From assembly GCA_023374045.1 (NCBI GenBank), contig CM041779.1, positions 558,001-622,000 on the forward strand: 64,000 nucleotides of DNA, in the 5' to 3' direction. Of the stretch, positions 12,301 through 24,027 are shown one piece after another (position 1 is the first letter of the stretch; every line of letters starts with the position of its first letter). Position numbers and translations under genes: made by a program. This DNA is from Limonium bicolor (lineage: Eukaryota; Streptophyta; Magnoliopsida; Caryophyllales; Plumbaginaceae). Under the pieces are notes generated by a model, which saw nothing but the letters and a program-made list of their open reading frames with translations, was not told where the DNA came from and searched no databases.

Positions 12301-13154
12301 TCTTTCTTGGGATCTTTGTTTTCCTTCGTTTAGAACCCTCAGCCACTGGTTTGTACCTTGGTTCGTGACAAAACTTGCAAGAATCAAGATCTTTGTCTTC
12401 CCTCCAGTATATCATACAATGATTGATGCATGAGTGAATTATCTCCACAGGAAGCCCAAGACCTTTGACTACTTTTTTAGCACCATAGTAGTCCTTTGGA
12501 ATATGGTTATCATTTGGCCACAAATCATGATATGTTTGACAAACTTTATCAATGAGTGTTTGTGAGGCTTGATGGTCAGTCTTCATTGAGAGCAACGAAC
12601 AATCAATGACAATAGTGTGTGTTTTCCATCAAATAACTTCTTCCTGGCAGCCTCCATAAGCTCAAAAAATTTTTAGCTTCTGGGTTAGGAGGCTCCTCCA
12701 CATCATCACTTATGTCCGTATCATCTTCCGTAACTGCTTCATTGAAAGGATCATCATCCATTGGATCCATTGGTTCGTATTGAGCATCAAAAGCGTGGAC
12801 AACCATTGTCTCATAGTTGTTCAATGTTGATGACTGATCATTTGTTGTATCAATGCGACTTAACAAATTCGCCGAATTAGTTGAAGCTACTTCACCATGG
12901 AAGTTCCAGACAAAGTAGCCGTACATGAATCCCTTCTTTGCCAGATGTACCTTGACCATATCAGCATCTAGGTACTGAGTATTCTGGCAGCGACGCAAGG
13001 GACAAGGACATTTTATTTTGCTGTTCTCCCTCACACACTCAGGATGTGATAGTGCGAACGCAACAAATTCCTCTATCTTTGCCAACCATTCTTGGGTTGG
13101 CCTCCCATTTCGCATTCGCACTAAATCATACATCCAACGCCTATTTGAATTCAT
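9390..13154 (-). pseudogene. TNP2-type CACTA transposase, frameshifted
   Basis: Minus strand from ATG at 13152-13154. The N-terminal zinc-binding 'transposase-associated' domain (about 12880-13150) has the CPCPLRRC motif. The Transposase_21 catalytic region (about 11210-12600) includes CTDGFQPFG, GPKNPKGRIDVYLQPL, SGWSTAGRLACP and MDVMHIEKN. The DUF4218 region (10480-11230) includes KSHDCHVFMHRL and YRWMYPFER. A linker (DLAAAQTYVLLNTPELEPY) leads to a DUF4216 region (9660-10100: GCFVNGFKFLT, CSWFD) and a very acidic Asp/Glu/Tyr tail. TNP2 proteins cut and join CACTA ends. Reading frame changes near 12670, 12290, 12005 and 11240 are not at clear splice sites, so the copy is either dead or carries consensus errors. 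Confidence 0.9.
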
Positions 13155-13445
13155 GTTATCTACAAGAAAATTAATGTGACTACTAGTATGATTGTCAATA
13201 ATACTTATATTAAATAATAATAGAACATAATAATAAAATCAATCAACTACTGGTATGAAAATCAGGTTTTGTTTTTTGTATGGTGGTGGTCAGTGGGCTA
13301 ACTTTTTTCAACAAATAGGGCCGCATAATTAATATACGAGTACATAATTGAATAGTAGTATTAATTAGTACTAATGACAAGTAATTAAAAATGGAGTGTT
13401 TAATAAGAGAAGAAAAACCCATCTGATGCACTAAGAGTGGAGGAG
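13155..13445. other. Upstream region of the transposase gene, no gene seen
   Basis: AT-rich sequence between the transposase start (13154) and the ~194-bp repeat array. It presumably holds the 5' untranslated region and promoter of the minus-strand CACTA genes, but no convincing TATA box or other signal could be chosen. Confidence 0.4.
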
Positions 13446-13449
13446 CAAA

Positions 13450-14545
13450 CTGAAGTTATTTTCCAGTTTTGCAGTTTTACAGATTCAGTGTAAATGACTT
13501 TCAAAAGAGTAGTCCCTATTGCCTTGGGTTATTTCAAAGTTAAAACTTTATCAAAACACTCAACTAAGAAACTAAAACAGTTGGGAGAAGTTGGAAGTCA
13601 GATTAAAGAACAAGGAGAGAAACAGAAGAGAAGATATCAGTTTTGTGCTTTCAGTTTTACATTTTTTCTCTTCTGAAAACTTAAGTTCTGTATGACTCTG
13701 CTACAGAGAGTTATAAGAGTTGTAATGGTTTGTTCAAGAGCTTAAAACTGTATTAAAACACATAACTGAGTAACTAAACAGGTTTGGAAAATAGGAGATA
13801 AGTTAGACAACAGAAACAAAACAACAGAAAAAGAAAACTCATCAGTTTCATGTTTCTGTTTCTTTCCAGTTAGCATTTGGGTGTTTCTGTAACATTAACA
13901 ATGTTGTTGTGGGTCTGTCTCGAAGTTAAAACCCTGAGTGAAACACTTAACTAAGTGGATAAGCAATTCGTGAAGGAAATCGAAGTCAGATCAGAGAGCA
14001 AGAAGAAAACAATGGAAAAAAATGCATCAGATTCATGTTCTCAGTTTTACAGATTTTGATTTCTGTGTAAAGAGTTTTCAGAGAGGTGGTCTAGGTGATT
14101 GTGAGTTGTTTTTGAATTCAAAATCTGGATAACATATTTAACCAAGAGGGTGAGCGATGTGGGGTGGAAAAATCAGAAGATAGGATAAGGAACCGACAGG
14201 AAAGAAAGAACATGCACCAGTTCATGAATTCAGTTTTTCAGTTTCTCTGAAAACTTAACCTTCTGTATAATCATGTTACAGAGGTGTTATCAATGTTGTT
14301 TTAAGTTGTTTTTAGGTTTAAAACTTTCCTAGAACACCTGACTAAGTGGGTAGAAAAATTTGGGTGAAATGGAGAGTGATTAATAACCAAAAAGGAAAGC
14401 TTAAAGAAGAGATACATAAACTAGTTTTTCAGTTTCCTGCAGTATAGCAGTTTCTGTAAAACGGATTTTAGAAGTGATAACAGTATTGTTTTGAGTTGGT
14501 TTTGAGTTTAAAACCTCCCTAATACACTTATCTAATTGGTTGAAA
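13450..14545. repeat. Degenerate tandem repeat, ~194-bp period, six units, in the CACTA element
   Basis: An anchor of the form AACAC(T)NAACTAAG..GNNAA preceded by GTTTAAAAC recurs near 13553, 13755, 13938, 14130, 14332 and 14522, a mean spacing of about 194 bp. Each unit also carries CAGTTT..CTGTTTC-type pyrimidine and CAGAAAC-type purine stretches that are partly self-complementary. Units have diverged strongly. The same repeat type, reverse-complemented, fills 2 kb of each LARD LTR (about 30950-33300 and 43220-45600). Confidence 0.7.
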
Positions 14546-14599
14546 GTATGATAAAGGGTATAACATGGAGATACAGATAATGGTGAATAATGCATTAAT

Positions 14600-16800
14600 G
14601 ACCTTCATTTTTACCATGCTCCAATTAGGATATAGATTATTATTAAAATTGATCCTAATCTTCACATGTAAATTGATTAAGCTACTGCTACGGTGTTCTA
14701 GGTTAGTTTCATTTGTTTATAGTATTTCCTCTCACAAAAAATAAGGAAAGATGTAAGAGTAAGAGAGTACCTGAACTGTAGACTGACGCTGAAATTGGGG
14801 TTTTTATCCCAGTTGTTCGACAGCTACACCTCTGAAATTGACAAAAGAGGAGAGGAGAATAAGCAGACTGCTTGAATGTTGGAGGAAGGAGTGGAAGATA
14901 GAAGAAGATGAAGAAAAATGCAGTTCATGGATCAAACATCTGAATTTTATTATTAATACAATCAAACTCAGACCTGTTTTGTGCCAGCAACTAGCAAAAG
15001 GGACCTTCGCAGCCTGGTAATGGTCTCTAAGCCGGACAAGTATTCTGTCATATTGTGATGTGCAGTTGATTAGGCGGTTAATTCAAACACAAAAGCAGGC
15101 TCGCACAATACAACACAAAAAAATGTTAATTGTAAAAAAAGTTGTAATACTAATTAACAACACTCATAAAGAAGCATGAATTGATGTTTAAATTAGATGA
15201 TATTTTCTGTTTTGTTTGTAATATGAACTTACTTTCAATAGACTAGTGGATGATATCAGTGACGATGGAGAAGAGGAAGGGATTAGTTCAGTAGATGATA
15301 TTTTCTATTTGTTTCTAACAGTAACCCTTTAAAATCAGCACTACTAAGGCTCAAAAAAATTACAGAAAAACTGAAGCAAATAGACAAATGACCAATTAGA
15401 TTATTTTGTCTTCTAATGTGCATTTTCCATGAGGTTATTTGAGAAAAATATGGAAAGACTATGTTTCTTCATACCATGTTAGTTTGACTTTTGTATTGAC
15501 GTTGAAACAATGTAAAATAAAGACCAACACAATCTCTGAGATCATACTTTGAGCTCTAGGTACCAATTGACTAAATTTGTGCTACTATATTGACATATAG
15601 ATAACTTATTCTAGACTATCTAGGTGACCAGCCACATTATAAATTATTACTAAAATATCCCATTTTCGCAGGAAGATTAACCAAGAAATCCTTAGATCAG
15701 ATCAAAGGTGGGCGTTTCAGTCTTCCGCCCCAGCTACCATGATCCTCATTTGCAAAGCAAGGTAGGTGATGACTCTTTTGATTACTCCTTATAAAAAACA
15801 TAACTCAATTGACCTCTTTTTTATGTATAAATTGAATTAACTACATACTGTTCAGGAGGCTTTCCATCATTTGAATCTTTCAAGCAACACATCAACTGTA
15901 TCTGATGTTCCTGTTTCCCAATATGAAGACAATTCCAATGCTAGAACCAAACATGAACAACACAAATCCCTTTCTAATCCTTTCTCAATATCAATTGATT
16001 CTTCCATCCTTGTGGATGAGAATTTCATAGTGAGCCCAAGCCAACCCTCCCTTTGTTCAAGTCTGCCTAGAATTGAAGTGGCCTATAAAAAAAGGATTCG
16101 CTTTATCCCCTGAAGCATCTTTTAATTCAGAGGTTCATAGTCTAACACTTAATCAAATTGGAACATTATATACTCTAGATGTAAAGCTATAATGAATTTA
16201 TCAAGGAAAAAGTGATCGAATTACCCACAACAGTTTTATACAGTCACTGGCAATCATAGGTCGTAGCTATAATTTTCATCCAGACCCTAAATTCCATAAT
16301 CCTATGCAAATGCGCAAGTGCAATACAAAAAAAAAGTAGCTAGAGTTGAAGACGGGAGAGGAGGAATACCTGATTGAAGACGGCCACACTTGTGATTGGG
16401 GGTCCAGGTTCAGCGACAGCGAGATTCAACAACACAGGTGCAGCTGGAGTCCAGAAAATGGGAGAATCAAGCAGTTGAATCGATAGAGAAACCAAAAGTG
16501 AGCAAGAAGATAGCGCAGTGAGCAAGAAGACGGGAACATTAGGGTTATTTTATGTACCTCTGCGATTTCAGTTCTCTTCACTTTGGTGTACGAACTAGCG
16601 AGAAAAAACAGAAAAGTTTGCGAGAGATTACAGACTAGATTTGCGAGAGATTCACAGGAGTTCTTCAAGGGTCGCTTTGCGAGGAGAACGATGGCGGTTC
16701 GAGCTTGAGAAAAACTGGCGAGATAGAGAAAATAGAGGGAAGCAGATGGGGAGAAAGAAAAGACTGGATTCGATAGTTTTAGTAACATTGGGTTAAAAAG
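14600..16800. other. CACTA 5' region, no recognisable gene
   Basis: About 2.2 kb between the repeat array and the right subterminal repeats. Small ORFs occur (for example 80 codons on plus at 15871-16113, serine-rich; 120 codons on minus at 16426-16788) but match nothing I know and lack supporting context. It may be a captured segment or untranslated leader and introns of the transposon genes. Confidence 0.4.
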
Positions 16801-17394
16801 CTTACCGACGGCAAGGGATCGTAGGTAATTTTGCAGAAGAGTGTACCGACGGAAGTTTCCGACGGTACTTATGTCATAAAACGGTAACGTTTTTCACCTA
16901 GCCGGCTGTATATCTTGACAAGCAATTACCGACGGCAACATTCCGTAGGTACATTCAAGCACCTATTACCGACGGATATTTCCGTCGGTATTTATCCCAT
17001 AAAACGACGGCGTTCGTACGCTCACCTGTTACATATTTTGAGGAGTATTTACCGACGGAAACATGTCCGTAGGTAATTTTCAAATAGAATTTACCGACGG
17101 AACAAACCGTCGGTAATATTTTTTCAAAATCCCGCCTCTTTACCGATGGAATATTCCGTAGGTAGTTTGATGGCAATATACGTGCCATTACCAGCCAGTC
17201 CCCCACACTTTCCCTTCAAAATTACCTACGGAATATTCTGTAGGTAAATTTTTTGTTGGAATTCCATCGGTATTCCGTAGGTAATAACTTAACCAAGGGC
17301 TGTTATTATAAACCGTAGGTATTCCGTCGGTAATTACCTTCGGAAATATTTCCGTAGGTAAATTCCATAGGTAATTTCCTGTTTTCTAGTAGTG
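16800..17394. repeat. Right subterminal repeat region of the CACTA element
   Basis: Roughly fifteen copies of ACC(T/G)ACGGA and complements, at lower density than on the left, ending in CTAGTAGTG at 17394. The motif family equals that of the left end, supporting that both ends belong to one family. Palindromes here are shorter than on the left. Confidence 0.85.
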
Positions 17395-19647
17395 AAAGAT
17401 CTTCTTTGAGGCAATATTATAGCATCTATAACCCTTGTGAAGATTGCTATAACCTATGAAAACGCAAGGAAGAGACCGGGGTTCTAGCTTATGTTTGCTT
17501 TGGTAACGCAGAAGAGGATAACATTTGCACCCAAAGATTTTGAGACTACTGTAGTCAGGTTCCTTGTGAAATACCTTAGTGAAAGGAATTTGAAAATCAA
17601 GTGGAGCAGCTGGTAGACGATTAATAAGAAACACTGTAGTCATAAATGCTTCAGGCCAGAATTTGGTTGGTAATCCTCCCTGCAGAAGCAAAGCTAGACC
17701 AGTCTCTACTATATGACGATGCTTCCTTTCTGCTACTCCATTCTGCTCAGGAGTATGTGGACAAGACAGTTGTTGAACAATGCCACTCTGCTGCAGTAGA
17801 TTGGTGAACTTACTACTAACAAACTCTCCTCCTCCATCACACCTAAAGAACTTTATTCTTTTACTAAGATGGAGCTCCACCATCTTTTGAAACTGAGAGA
17901 ATACTTCAAAGAAATCAGACTTCTTTTTGATAGCATAGAACCATGTGAATCTTGAAAAATCATCTACAAAAATGACATAGTATTTCATATTCTGACTTGA
18001 AGCTACCGGGGCAGGTCCCCACAAATCACAATGTATCTTTTCCAACACATCAGATGCCCTATTTTCAATTGTTGCAAATGGCAATTTACAGCTTTTGCTC
18101 ATTTGAAAACTATTACACACCGTAGGTGGTTTATTCCAACTAGTAATATCAGTATGATCTCTAGTATTAAGAAACTGCAAAATCTTCAGACTTGGATGGC
18201 CAAGTCGACGATGCCAAATGTCATCTGTACCTTTCCCTTTCTTGACAGCCTGCAGAGCTTCAAACATTGAATTCCGCAGACTGTACAGATCTCCAACTTT
18301 ACTGCCCTTTGCTAATGTCTGTCCTGTCACACGGTCCTTGACAACAAAGCAAGAATCATTAAACTCAACAGTGCAAGAATTGTCCTTTGTTAGTTTACTA
18401 ACAGAGAGCAGATTCCTCTTTAACTCAGGAACAACCAAAACATCCTTCAGAACTAAATCTTTCTTAGTGCCTTGGATTACTGCTTTCCCAGTGTACTCAA
18501 TTGGTAGTTCACTACCATTTCCAACAAAAACACTTTCTGTTCCTTTATAAGGCCGAAGTGAGGAGACCATACCTGTGTTTGTTACCATATGAGTTGTTGC
18601 TCCAGAATCCATATAGTATGATTCTTCTGCAGGATTGTACGACACAGTTGTCAAGGCTTGGGGTGTTGTGTTTCCAGATTGGGAGTTAAGCTCAGAGTTT
18701 AGGGAATTTGTGGACTGGCTTGGATTATAAGGCTGATACGAGTGATCCCAGCGGTAAAAACAGGTAATAGCAGTGTGGTTTGTCCTACCGCATATCTGGC
18801 ATGGACTGTAGACAGGCTTCTGGTATGAGGGGTTAAAAGACTGAGAGTATGATTGTTGAGAATTGTGATATCTTCCTCTTCCTGAATTATATCGTCCTCG
18901 ACCACGTCCACCTGATCTTCCTCTAGCATAACCAAAATTCTCAGTGTTGCCAGTTGAAGTATCGACAGTAAACGCAGCATTTGCTAGCACATTTTCTTGC
19001 TTTTCCTCTTTACTCTCTCCTTCTCTTGCATCATAGTCTTCCAGCGCAGTTATGAATTGTTTCAGAGTAGGATAGGGAGCCTTACTAAGCATGATAGATC
19101 GGAGAACACTATATCGGGAACCACAGCCTTGAGCGAGTTGAACAACCTTGTCTTCATCCGAAACTGGCTTCCCGATCGCAGCCAGATTGTCACACACCAG
19201 TTTAAATACTTTAACAAATTCCTTCACCGATTGAGTATCTCCAAGTTTCAGAGATCTCAGGCGATTCTTTAGCTGGAACTCACGGTCTTTAGTTGACTGG
19301 AGAAATTCGTTTCGCAATTCTTCCCAAATACTCTTAGCAGTATTGCATCCAATCGTCAGAGCGATGCATTCTTCAGACAGTGTCGCGATAATCCAGGTGC
19401 GGACCAGCGCATCAACTTCCTTCCACTTCTTGAAGTCTGGATTATCGACTTCGAAAGCTTCGCTCAAGATTTTCTTTGTCGGTATCTCTTCCGCCTTGAT
19501 TAGCTCGACAACTCCGGTGGATTCAAACAGATTCATCATCTGCGTATGCCAGCTGAGGTAATTCTTCTCACCAAGAAGCTTAATGGTCGAAATTCCAACC
19601 AATTGGTGTAGATTCGAGGACGACAACTTGCAGTCTTGGAGTGCCAT
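17395..19647 (-). pseudogene. Ty1/copia polyprotein, 5' half (gag, protease, partial integrase)
   Basis: A single open frame of about 750 codons from ATG at 19645-19647. Order: gag domain; CCHC knuckle CQICGRTNHTAITC; aspartic protease DSGATTHMV; pre-integrase HRRLGHP..; integrase core with DLWGP, FVDDFSRFTW, CDGGGEF and HTPEQNGVAERKHRH. The integrase zinc-finger position usually filled by a second Cys reads CNSFQMSKSCKLPF, i.e. one Cys is Phe. The frame runs cleanly to ..ASKKIF and is then cut by the CACTA terminus; the last residues (HY) and the stop are CACTA sequence. Reverse transcriptase, RNase H and the 3' LTR are absent. The open frame suggests fairly recent insertion. Confidence 0.93.
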
Positions 19648-19694
19648 TAGATCGACAGAGGAACTTTCTTGATTTTAGCTGGATCTAGAGCTTC

Positions 19695-19706
19695 GCTCTG
19701 ATACCA
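19695..19706 (-). other. Primer binding site of the copia element (initiator tRNA-Met)
   Basis: Minus strand TGGTATCAGAGC, the 12-nt complement of the initiator tRNA-Met 3' end used by most plant LTR retrotransposons. It directly abuts the LTR end (minus ..TTTTTCACA, plus TGTGAAAAACG at 19707). The following bases, GAAGCTCTAG, let AGAGC pair with GCTCT as a 5-bp hairpin. Confidence 0.9.
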
Positions 19707-19752
19707 TGTGAAAAACGAGATTGTAAATGATAGAACAGGAAGAAGAGGCGCG
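19707..19752 (-). repeat. Scrap of the copia 5' LTR
   Basis: Starts with TGTGAAAAACG next to the primer site, so it is the 3' end of the 5' LTR (sense minus). After about 46 bp it is interrupted by the inverted-repeat element starting at 19753. Sequence resuming at 22398 (CGCGAAGAACC..) may be its continuation, but this could not be proven; 22398-22555 shows no gene. Confidence 0.65.
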
Positions 19753-22397
19753 AGAACAGTCTCTCTGGCTTAAATTTTTCAACAACGTCGACCCACTCTT
19801 TAGGTACCAGTTCTAGTTTTTTCTGGTTTAGATTAGTCTTTCTAATTCGTCTCCAATTTAGGGTTCCAATTTGGGAATTTGAATATGTCTAAAATCCCTT
19901 CTCTGTATGTTGTTTAGTGACATGACGACTCACTAATTTAGGGTTCTAATTTGGGGATTCGATTTCGTCTGTCAAATTTCCTTCTCTATAATCCGTCAAA
20001 GTCCTTCTATGTAATTTGTTCATCGACCTGATTTAGGAGTCTAATATGGGGATTTGAAGTCGTCTCCTTGGCATGCACAATACATGTTCGATTTCTATAT
20101 ATCTTGTGTTGCTGTTTTTCATGTGTTGTTGTCTTGCTCTAATTTCTGACGTGTTGCTGTTCTAATGCCTCCATTTTGTATGACAATATGTTTCTTCATC
20201 ACTGGTTGTAAATTAAGCTTGTGTTTTAAAGCTTCTGTTGTGTTTATATAAATATATATATATATCTGATTCATTTGGTTTCATGTGTAGATGTCGTTGT
20301 ATGAAGATTGGTAAGTTAAGATGGATGTCCATATCATGGAGTTATCCTATAAGGGATGGAAGTTTTGTCACCAAAGAGTTGGATCCCGATCTGTATTCTA
20401 CCATAGAGTTCATGAAAGACTACATGAATGAATTTTCCTAACAACCCATTGCTCTATCGACAACCTATAATAGAAGACTAATTTTTTGTATTGCTATAGC
20501 ATACCTTTTTTAGTAGGATGAAAGTGAGGGTCAACTGGTTTTTGGTATTGTTGTAGCAGCAAACTGATTTTGTATTGCAGTAACATACTTTTGTAGTAGA
20601 GTGAAAGTGAGTATATACTGGTTTTTCGTATTGTTATGGCAGTTACTGCTTTAGTATTGCTATAACAGCAAAATGATTTAGTGTGGATGCAACAACAAAC
20701 AGATTTTGAAGAGGTTCAAGGAGTTTGGCCAGCAAAACTGATTGTGTTAATCTGTTCTCGTTGGTAGTCTCCTAATGTTATGTATTAGGTGATGTATGCC
20801 TATGTATGAGTTCATCAATTTGTATATATATACAGACAAGAACCATATATATGCAGACGAGAGCCCTTAAATATTTGCAGTTTTATCAAACCTGTTCCTT
20901 TCATACAATCTATAACCGAATGAAAACAAATTGAGTAACCTTGAAAAGCATTTTATATGCAAATTGCAAGCTGCGTTTTTCTGCTATGTTTGAGCTAATG
21001 AATGTTAGTTTTTTATGTTAAAGTAGATGTGAAATTGTAGAAAGTCATCAAAGTTCTATCAAGCATCATAATTCTAGAGTTCTCTATCTTTAGAATGGTG
21101 GCTTACATTGATATCAATGCCCAGCTATTACATCAGTATCATTAAACTATCATAAGAAGACAGAGTGTTGTACCCCATACATAATTTGCGCCCAAAATTA
21201 TACAAGTGCAACCTAGAGAAGAGACATAAGTTCATATTGAACGAAAACACGTCGCTAATTCTATTACAATAGAGGATGCAACCACCATCTTTGTTATTGA
21301 CCTCGGCTGATTCCATCTTGCTTTTTCCATCTCCTCAAGTTTGGCCAAAAGACAAACACCTCAAATTCTTCAATTCAATCAGCTTAGTTCAATCTGTGCA
21401 CCCTTGAAGAAGAAGACATTATGCATGAAACATCAAACAAGAATACATATTTAAAGTGTAACATAAAATTAAGCTCAGATGAGTCCTTATGACCTTCATC
21501 ATTGCTTTTACATTAAGTAATGATTCTTAATATGCAATTACAGTATTAGTGGAGCAATCGTATCATAAACCGCTTCAACAGATTTTAAGTGGGCAATTAG
21601 ATGAAGGACCACTTCTACACAAACAACCAACTGCATAGAAAGACATACCTAATTCCAGAAAGGCCATTTTGATATAAATATCAAAGATTATCATATTAAC
21701 TACTACTAGAGGAAGTCATAAGACTTAACCCCAAATTCGTAGTTCATCATCAAACATGGTTACAAACCGCAACACTGTCAGAAACAGAGGCATTAGAAAT
21801 AGCAAAACCCCATAAACAAAATTAGTAGGCGCACCCAGGTAGATATTTTGCATCAAAAACATGTTCACAAAAGCAACGCATCAGAAACATCAACAACTGA
21901 TAACAACAACCATAAAATAAGATGGGTGATTGGAACTGGGAAAATTGAAACCCATAATCCTGCAACTTAACCGAGACAGGAGGGAACAAGATTGGACAAA
22001 CCCTAAATAAAAGGGTGGTTCCCAAGTCTGGGAAACAAGAGCAAAATAGCAGGGTAATATATATAGAAACCGAACAAGTATTGTGCATACAAAGGGCATG
22101 AATTCAAATCCCAAAATCAGAACCATGAACTGGTGAGTCATCGATGTTGAATCCCCAAATTACAGAGATGGAATTTGACAGACGAAATCGAATCCCCAAA
22201 TTAGAACCCTAAATCATTGAGTCGTCATGTCACTAAACAACATACAGAGAAGAGATTTTAGACATATTCAAATTCCCGAATTGGAACCCTAAATTGGAGA
22301 CGAATTAGAAAGACTAATCTAAACCAGAAAAAACTAGAACTGGTACCTAAACAATGGGTCGACGTTGTTGAAAAATTCAAGCTAGAGAGACTGTTCT
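19753..22397. mobile_element. Mutator-like non-autonomous element with ~240-bp terminal inverted repeats
   Basis: The left end, 19753-19994 (AGAACAGTCTCTCT..), is an inverted repeat of the right end, 22155-22397 (..AGAGAGACTGTTCT), with few mismatches. Long, well-conserved terminal inverted repeats of this size are typical of Mutator-like elements. The interior (2.15 kb) has no transposase. A small plus-strand ORF at 20238-20441 (DGSFVTKELDPDLYSTIEF) might be a captured gene piece or a scrap of a transposase N-terminus. A clean target duplication was not found; the flanks share only CGCGA. Confidence 0.75.
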
Positions 22398-22559
22398 GTC
22401 GCGAAGAACCACAGTCGCGAGATGAATGATTTTCTGTCCTGATGAAGGGGTTGGGAAATAAAAGGTTTAGTTTTTATTTTTTTGGTCAATGTAAGTGAAC
22501 CAGTCAACGCAAACAGAGATTGACGGAAATATAAGAGAAAGGATGACGGAAGTTATTAC

Positions 22560-22660
22560 CTATAAACTACATGGGTAGGCAGTGTTATATTTTAAACCTT
22601 ATGGGTGGGCAGTGTAAATCTCTATAACCTTATGGGTGGGCAGTGTAATTTTTCCTTTAT
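22560..22660. repeat. Fragment of a MITE with CCCACCCATAAGG repeats
   Basis: Three spaced copies of CTTATGGGTGGGCAGTGT(A/T)A or a close variant, ending in GTGTAATTTTTCC. This terminus resembles that of the intact MITE at 59235-59775 (GGTGTGTAATTT, ATGTAATTTTCCC). Only one end is seen, so it is a truncated member of the same broad type. Confidence 0.6.
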
Positions 22661-22689
22661 ATTAAACTACTTGCATGAAAATGAATTGC

Positions 22690-23136
22690 ATGCTCTCGAC
22701 CAATTAACTGAGGGCCTGAGGGGGCATGACAGTCATGTAGTAACATACTCAGCAGAGGCTGATTCCATACCACAAACAAATATTTTGCAGGTATGCAACT
22801 TCCGGTGTCGACAGAGAGCGGGACGCGCTGGGTAGTGTAGTCACAGTTGTTTAAATACGCACTGTTGTAGTTCGATACGAACATGAAAACGTGTATAGGA
22901 TTGGGGTACTTAGAATGCTCACTATGATTGTATTTTATATTGGAGTGGAAGGATAGATCTATCTCTTGTTGTCACTGTGGAAAATTGTTTCGTATTTATG
23001 AATATATCAGTAAACACGTTATTACTCGTATGGGCGAGTGAGAACGGTGACACTAGTAGATCATTTGTTTAGATTACTGCTGCGATTACAATGTTAAGTA
23101 AGACGATTAGGAGCCGATTAGAGTAGGGGTGTTACA
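22690..23136 (+). repeat. 3' end fragment of a LARD-type LTR
   Basis: Ends in GGGGTGTTACA at 23136. It aligns, with divergence, to the reverse complement of the start of the LARD LTR (28507-28870): shared blocks include AGGATTGGG(G/T)A..TTAGAATGCTCAC, TTGTTGTCACTG(T/C)GG and the cluster just before the terminus. A relative of the LARD at 28507-47476 once sat here, inserted into a LINE copy; only its last ~450 bp remain. Confidence 0.75.
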
Positions 23137-23480
23137 GTCAACCTCAAACATCACACCATTGGCAACTAACCCCTCCCCAAGAGCGCACTAGGACGTACGA
23201 TTTCTGTTTGGCCTCGATCGTCTTCATCTGGGACTGGATTTGATAGAGGATGTTAGCCTTTGTTAGGCTTGGATTAGGAACTTCACATCCTAGTTTCCTT
23301 AACAGATCAACACATTCTTCTGCTTCTTTTTCTGGATTAATAATCTTCCCTTTCTCATCTCTCGCAGGAACTTCTTTAGTGGCGTCCTTGCCAGCTTGTG
23401 ATGGTGGTGGAGTATTATGAAAAAGTTCAACGACTAGACTAATACCGTCCGAAATTATCAGGGACTTAACAGGGGTTTCC
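23137..23480 (-). pseudogene. LINE ORF1 fragment
   Basis: Matches 27080-27350 of the larger LINE remnant with divergence: shared blocks include TTTGTTAGGCTTGG, CAACACA(T/C)TCT and GGTGGAGTATTATG. In that element the stretch belongs to the C-terminal part of ORF1 on the minus strand. Too short and broken to encode a protein. Confidence 0.65.
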
Positions 23481-23582
23481 TGTATACATATAACCTAATC
23501 TCGGCACTCATTCTGAAAAGCTTCAAAAATTAACTTGATTTTCCTGGATCTCAACATTCCCGCTGCTTTAAAAATAACCTGA

Positions 23583-23701
<119 letters not shown>

Positions 23702-23860
23702 ATTAACCATAAAGAAGCAAACACCCTTGAACGGAGGAAAAAGGCTGGGTTTTGTTTGTAGAGAGTCAATCGAGGAGAGATGAAAACGTGACCCGCAATT
23801 ATGGCTGCAGACGTGATATATCATGGAGATCAACTCAGGGTTAACTATCTAGTTAATTAA

Positions 23861-23868
23861 TATATAAA
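23861..23868 (+). promoter_or_regulatory. Possible TATA box of the GT37 gene
   Basis: TATATAAA, 160 bp upstream of the ATG at 24028, in an AT-rich stretch. Position and sequence fit a plant TATA box, giving a 5' leader of about 130 bases. No other promoter element was recognised. Confidence 0.45.
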
Positions 23869-24027
23869 CTCAAAATTAAACCGGCGGGGTATCACTATGT
23901 TATGTTATACCGCGTGGCCGTTGACCCAACTTCATACACTTGTGCAAGTACTTTATCTTATTCATCACCAGCCATTTTCATAATCTCGAATTTCTTCTCC
24001 CCATAGTACGTAGGGTAGCAGAAGATC

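Larger units (their letters stand above)
3378..17394 (-). mobile_element. CACTA (En/Spm-type) DNA transposon, 14 kb, decayed but with both ends
   Basis: The left end reads CACTACTAGAAAA (3378) and the right end TTTTCTAGTAGTG (to 17394), a perfect 13-bp terminal inverted repeat. Both ends carry dense subterminal copies of ACCTACGGA or ACCGACGGA in both orientations (3400-3890 and 16800-17390). Inside, two genes on the minus strand match the two usual CACTA genes: a TNP2-type transposase (9390-13154) and a Transposase_24-type protein (4166-9301). The flanking trinucleotides differ (ATG at left, AAA at right), so the usual 3-bp target duplication is missing; the left flank is an LTR and the right flank is a copia element. 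Later insertions and tandem duplications lie inside the second gene's long intron. Confidence 0.9.

Noticed and set aside
15871..16113. Small plus-strand gene in the CACTA 5' region
   Set aside because: Eighty serine-rich codons without family resemblance or splice context; left as unassigned.
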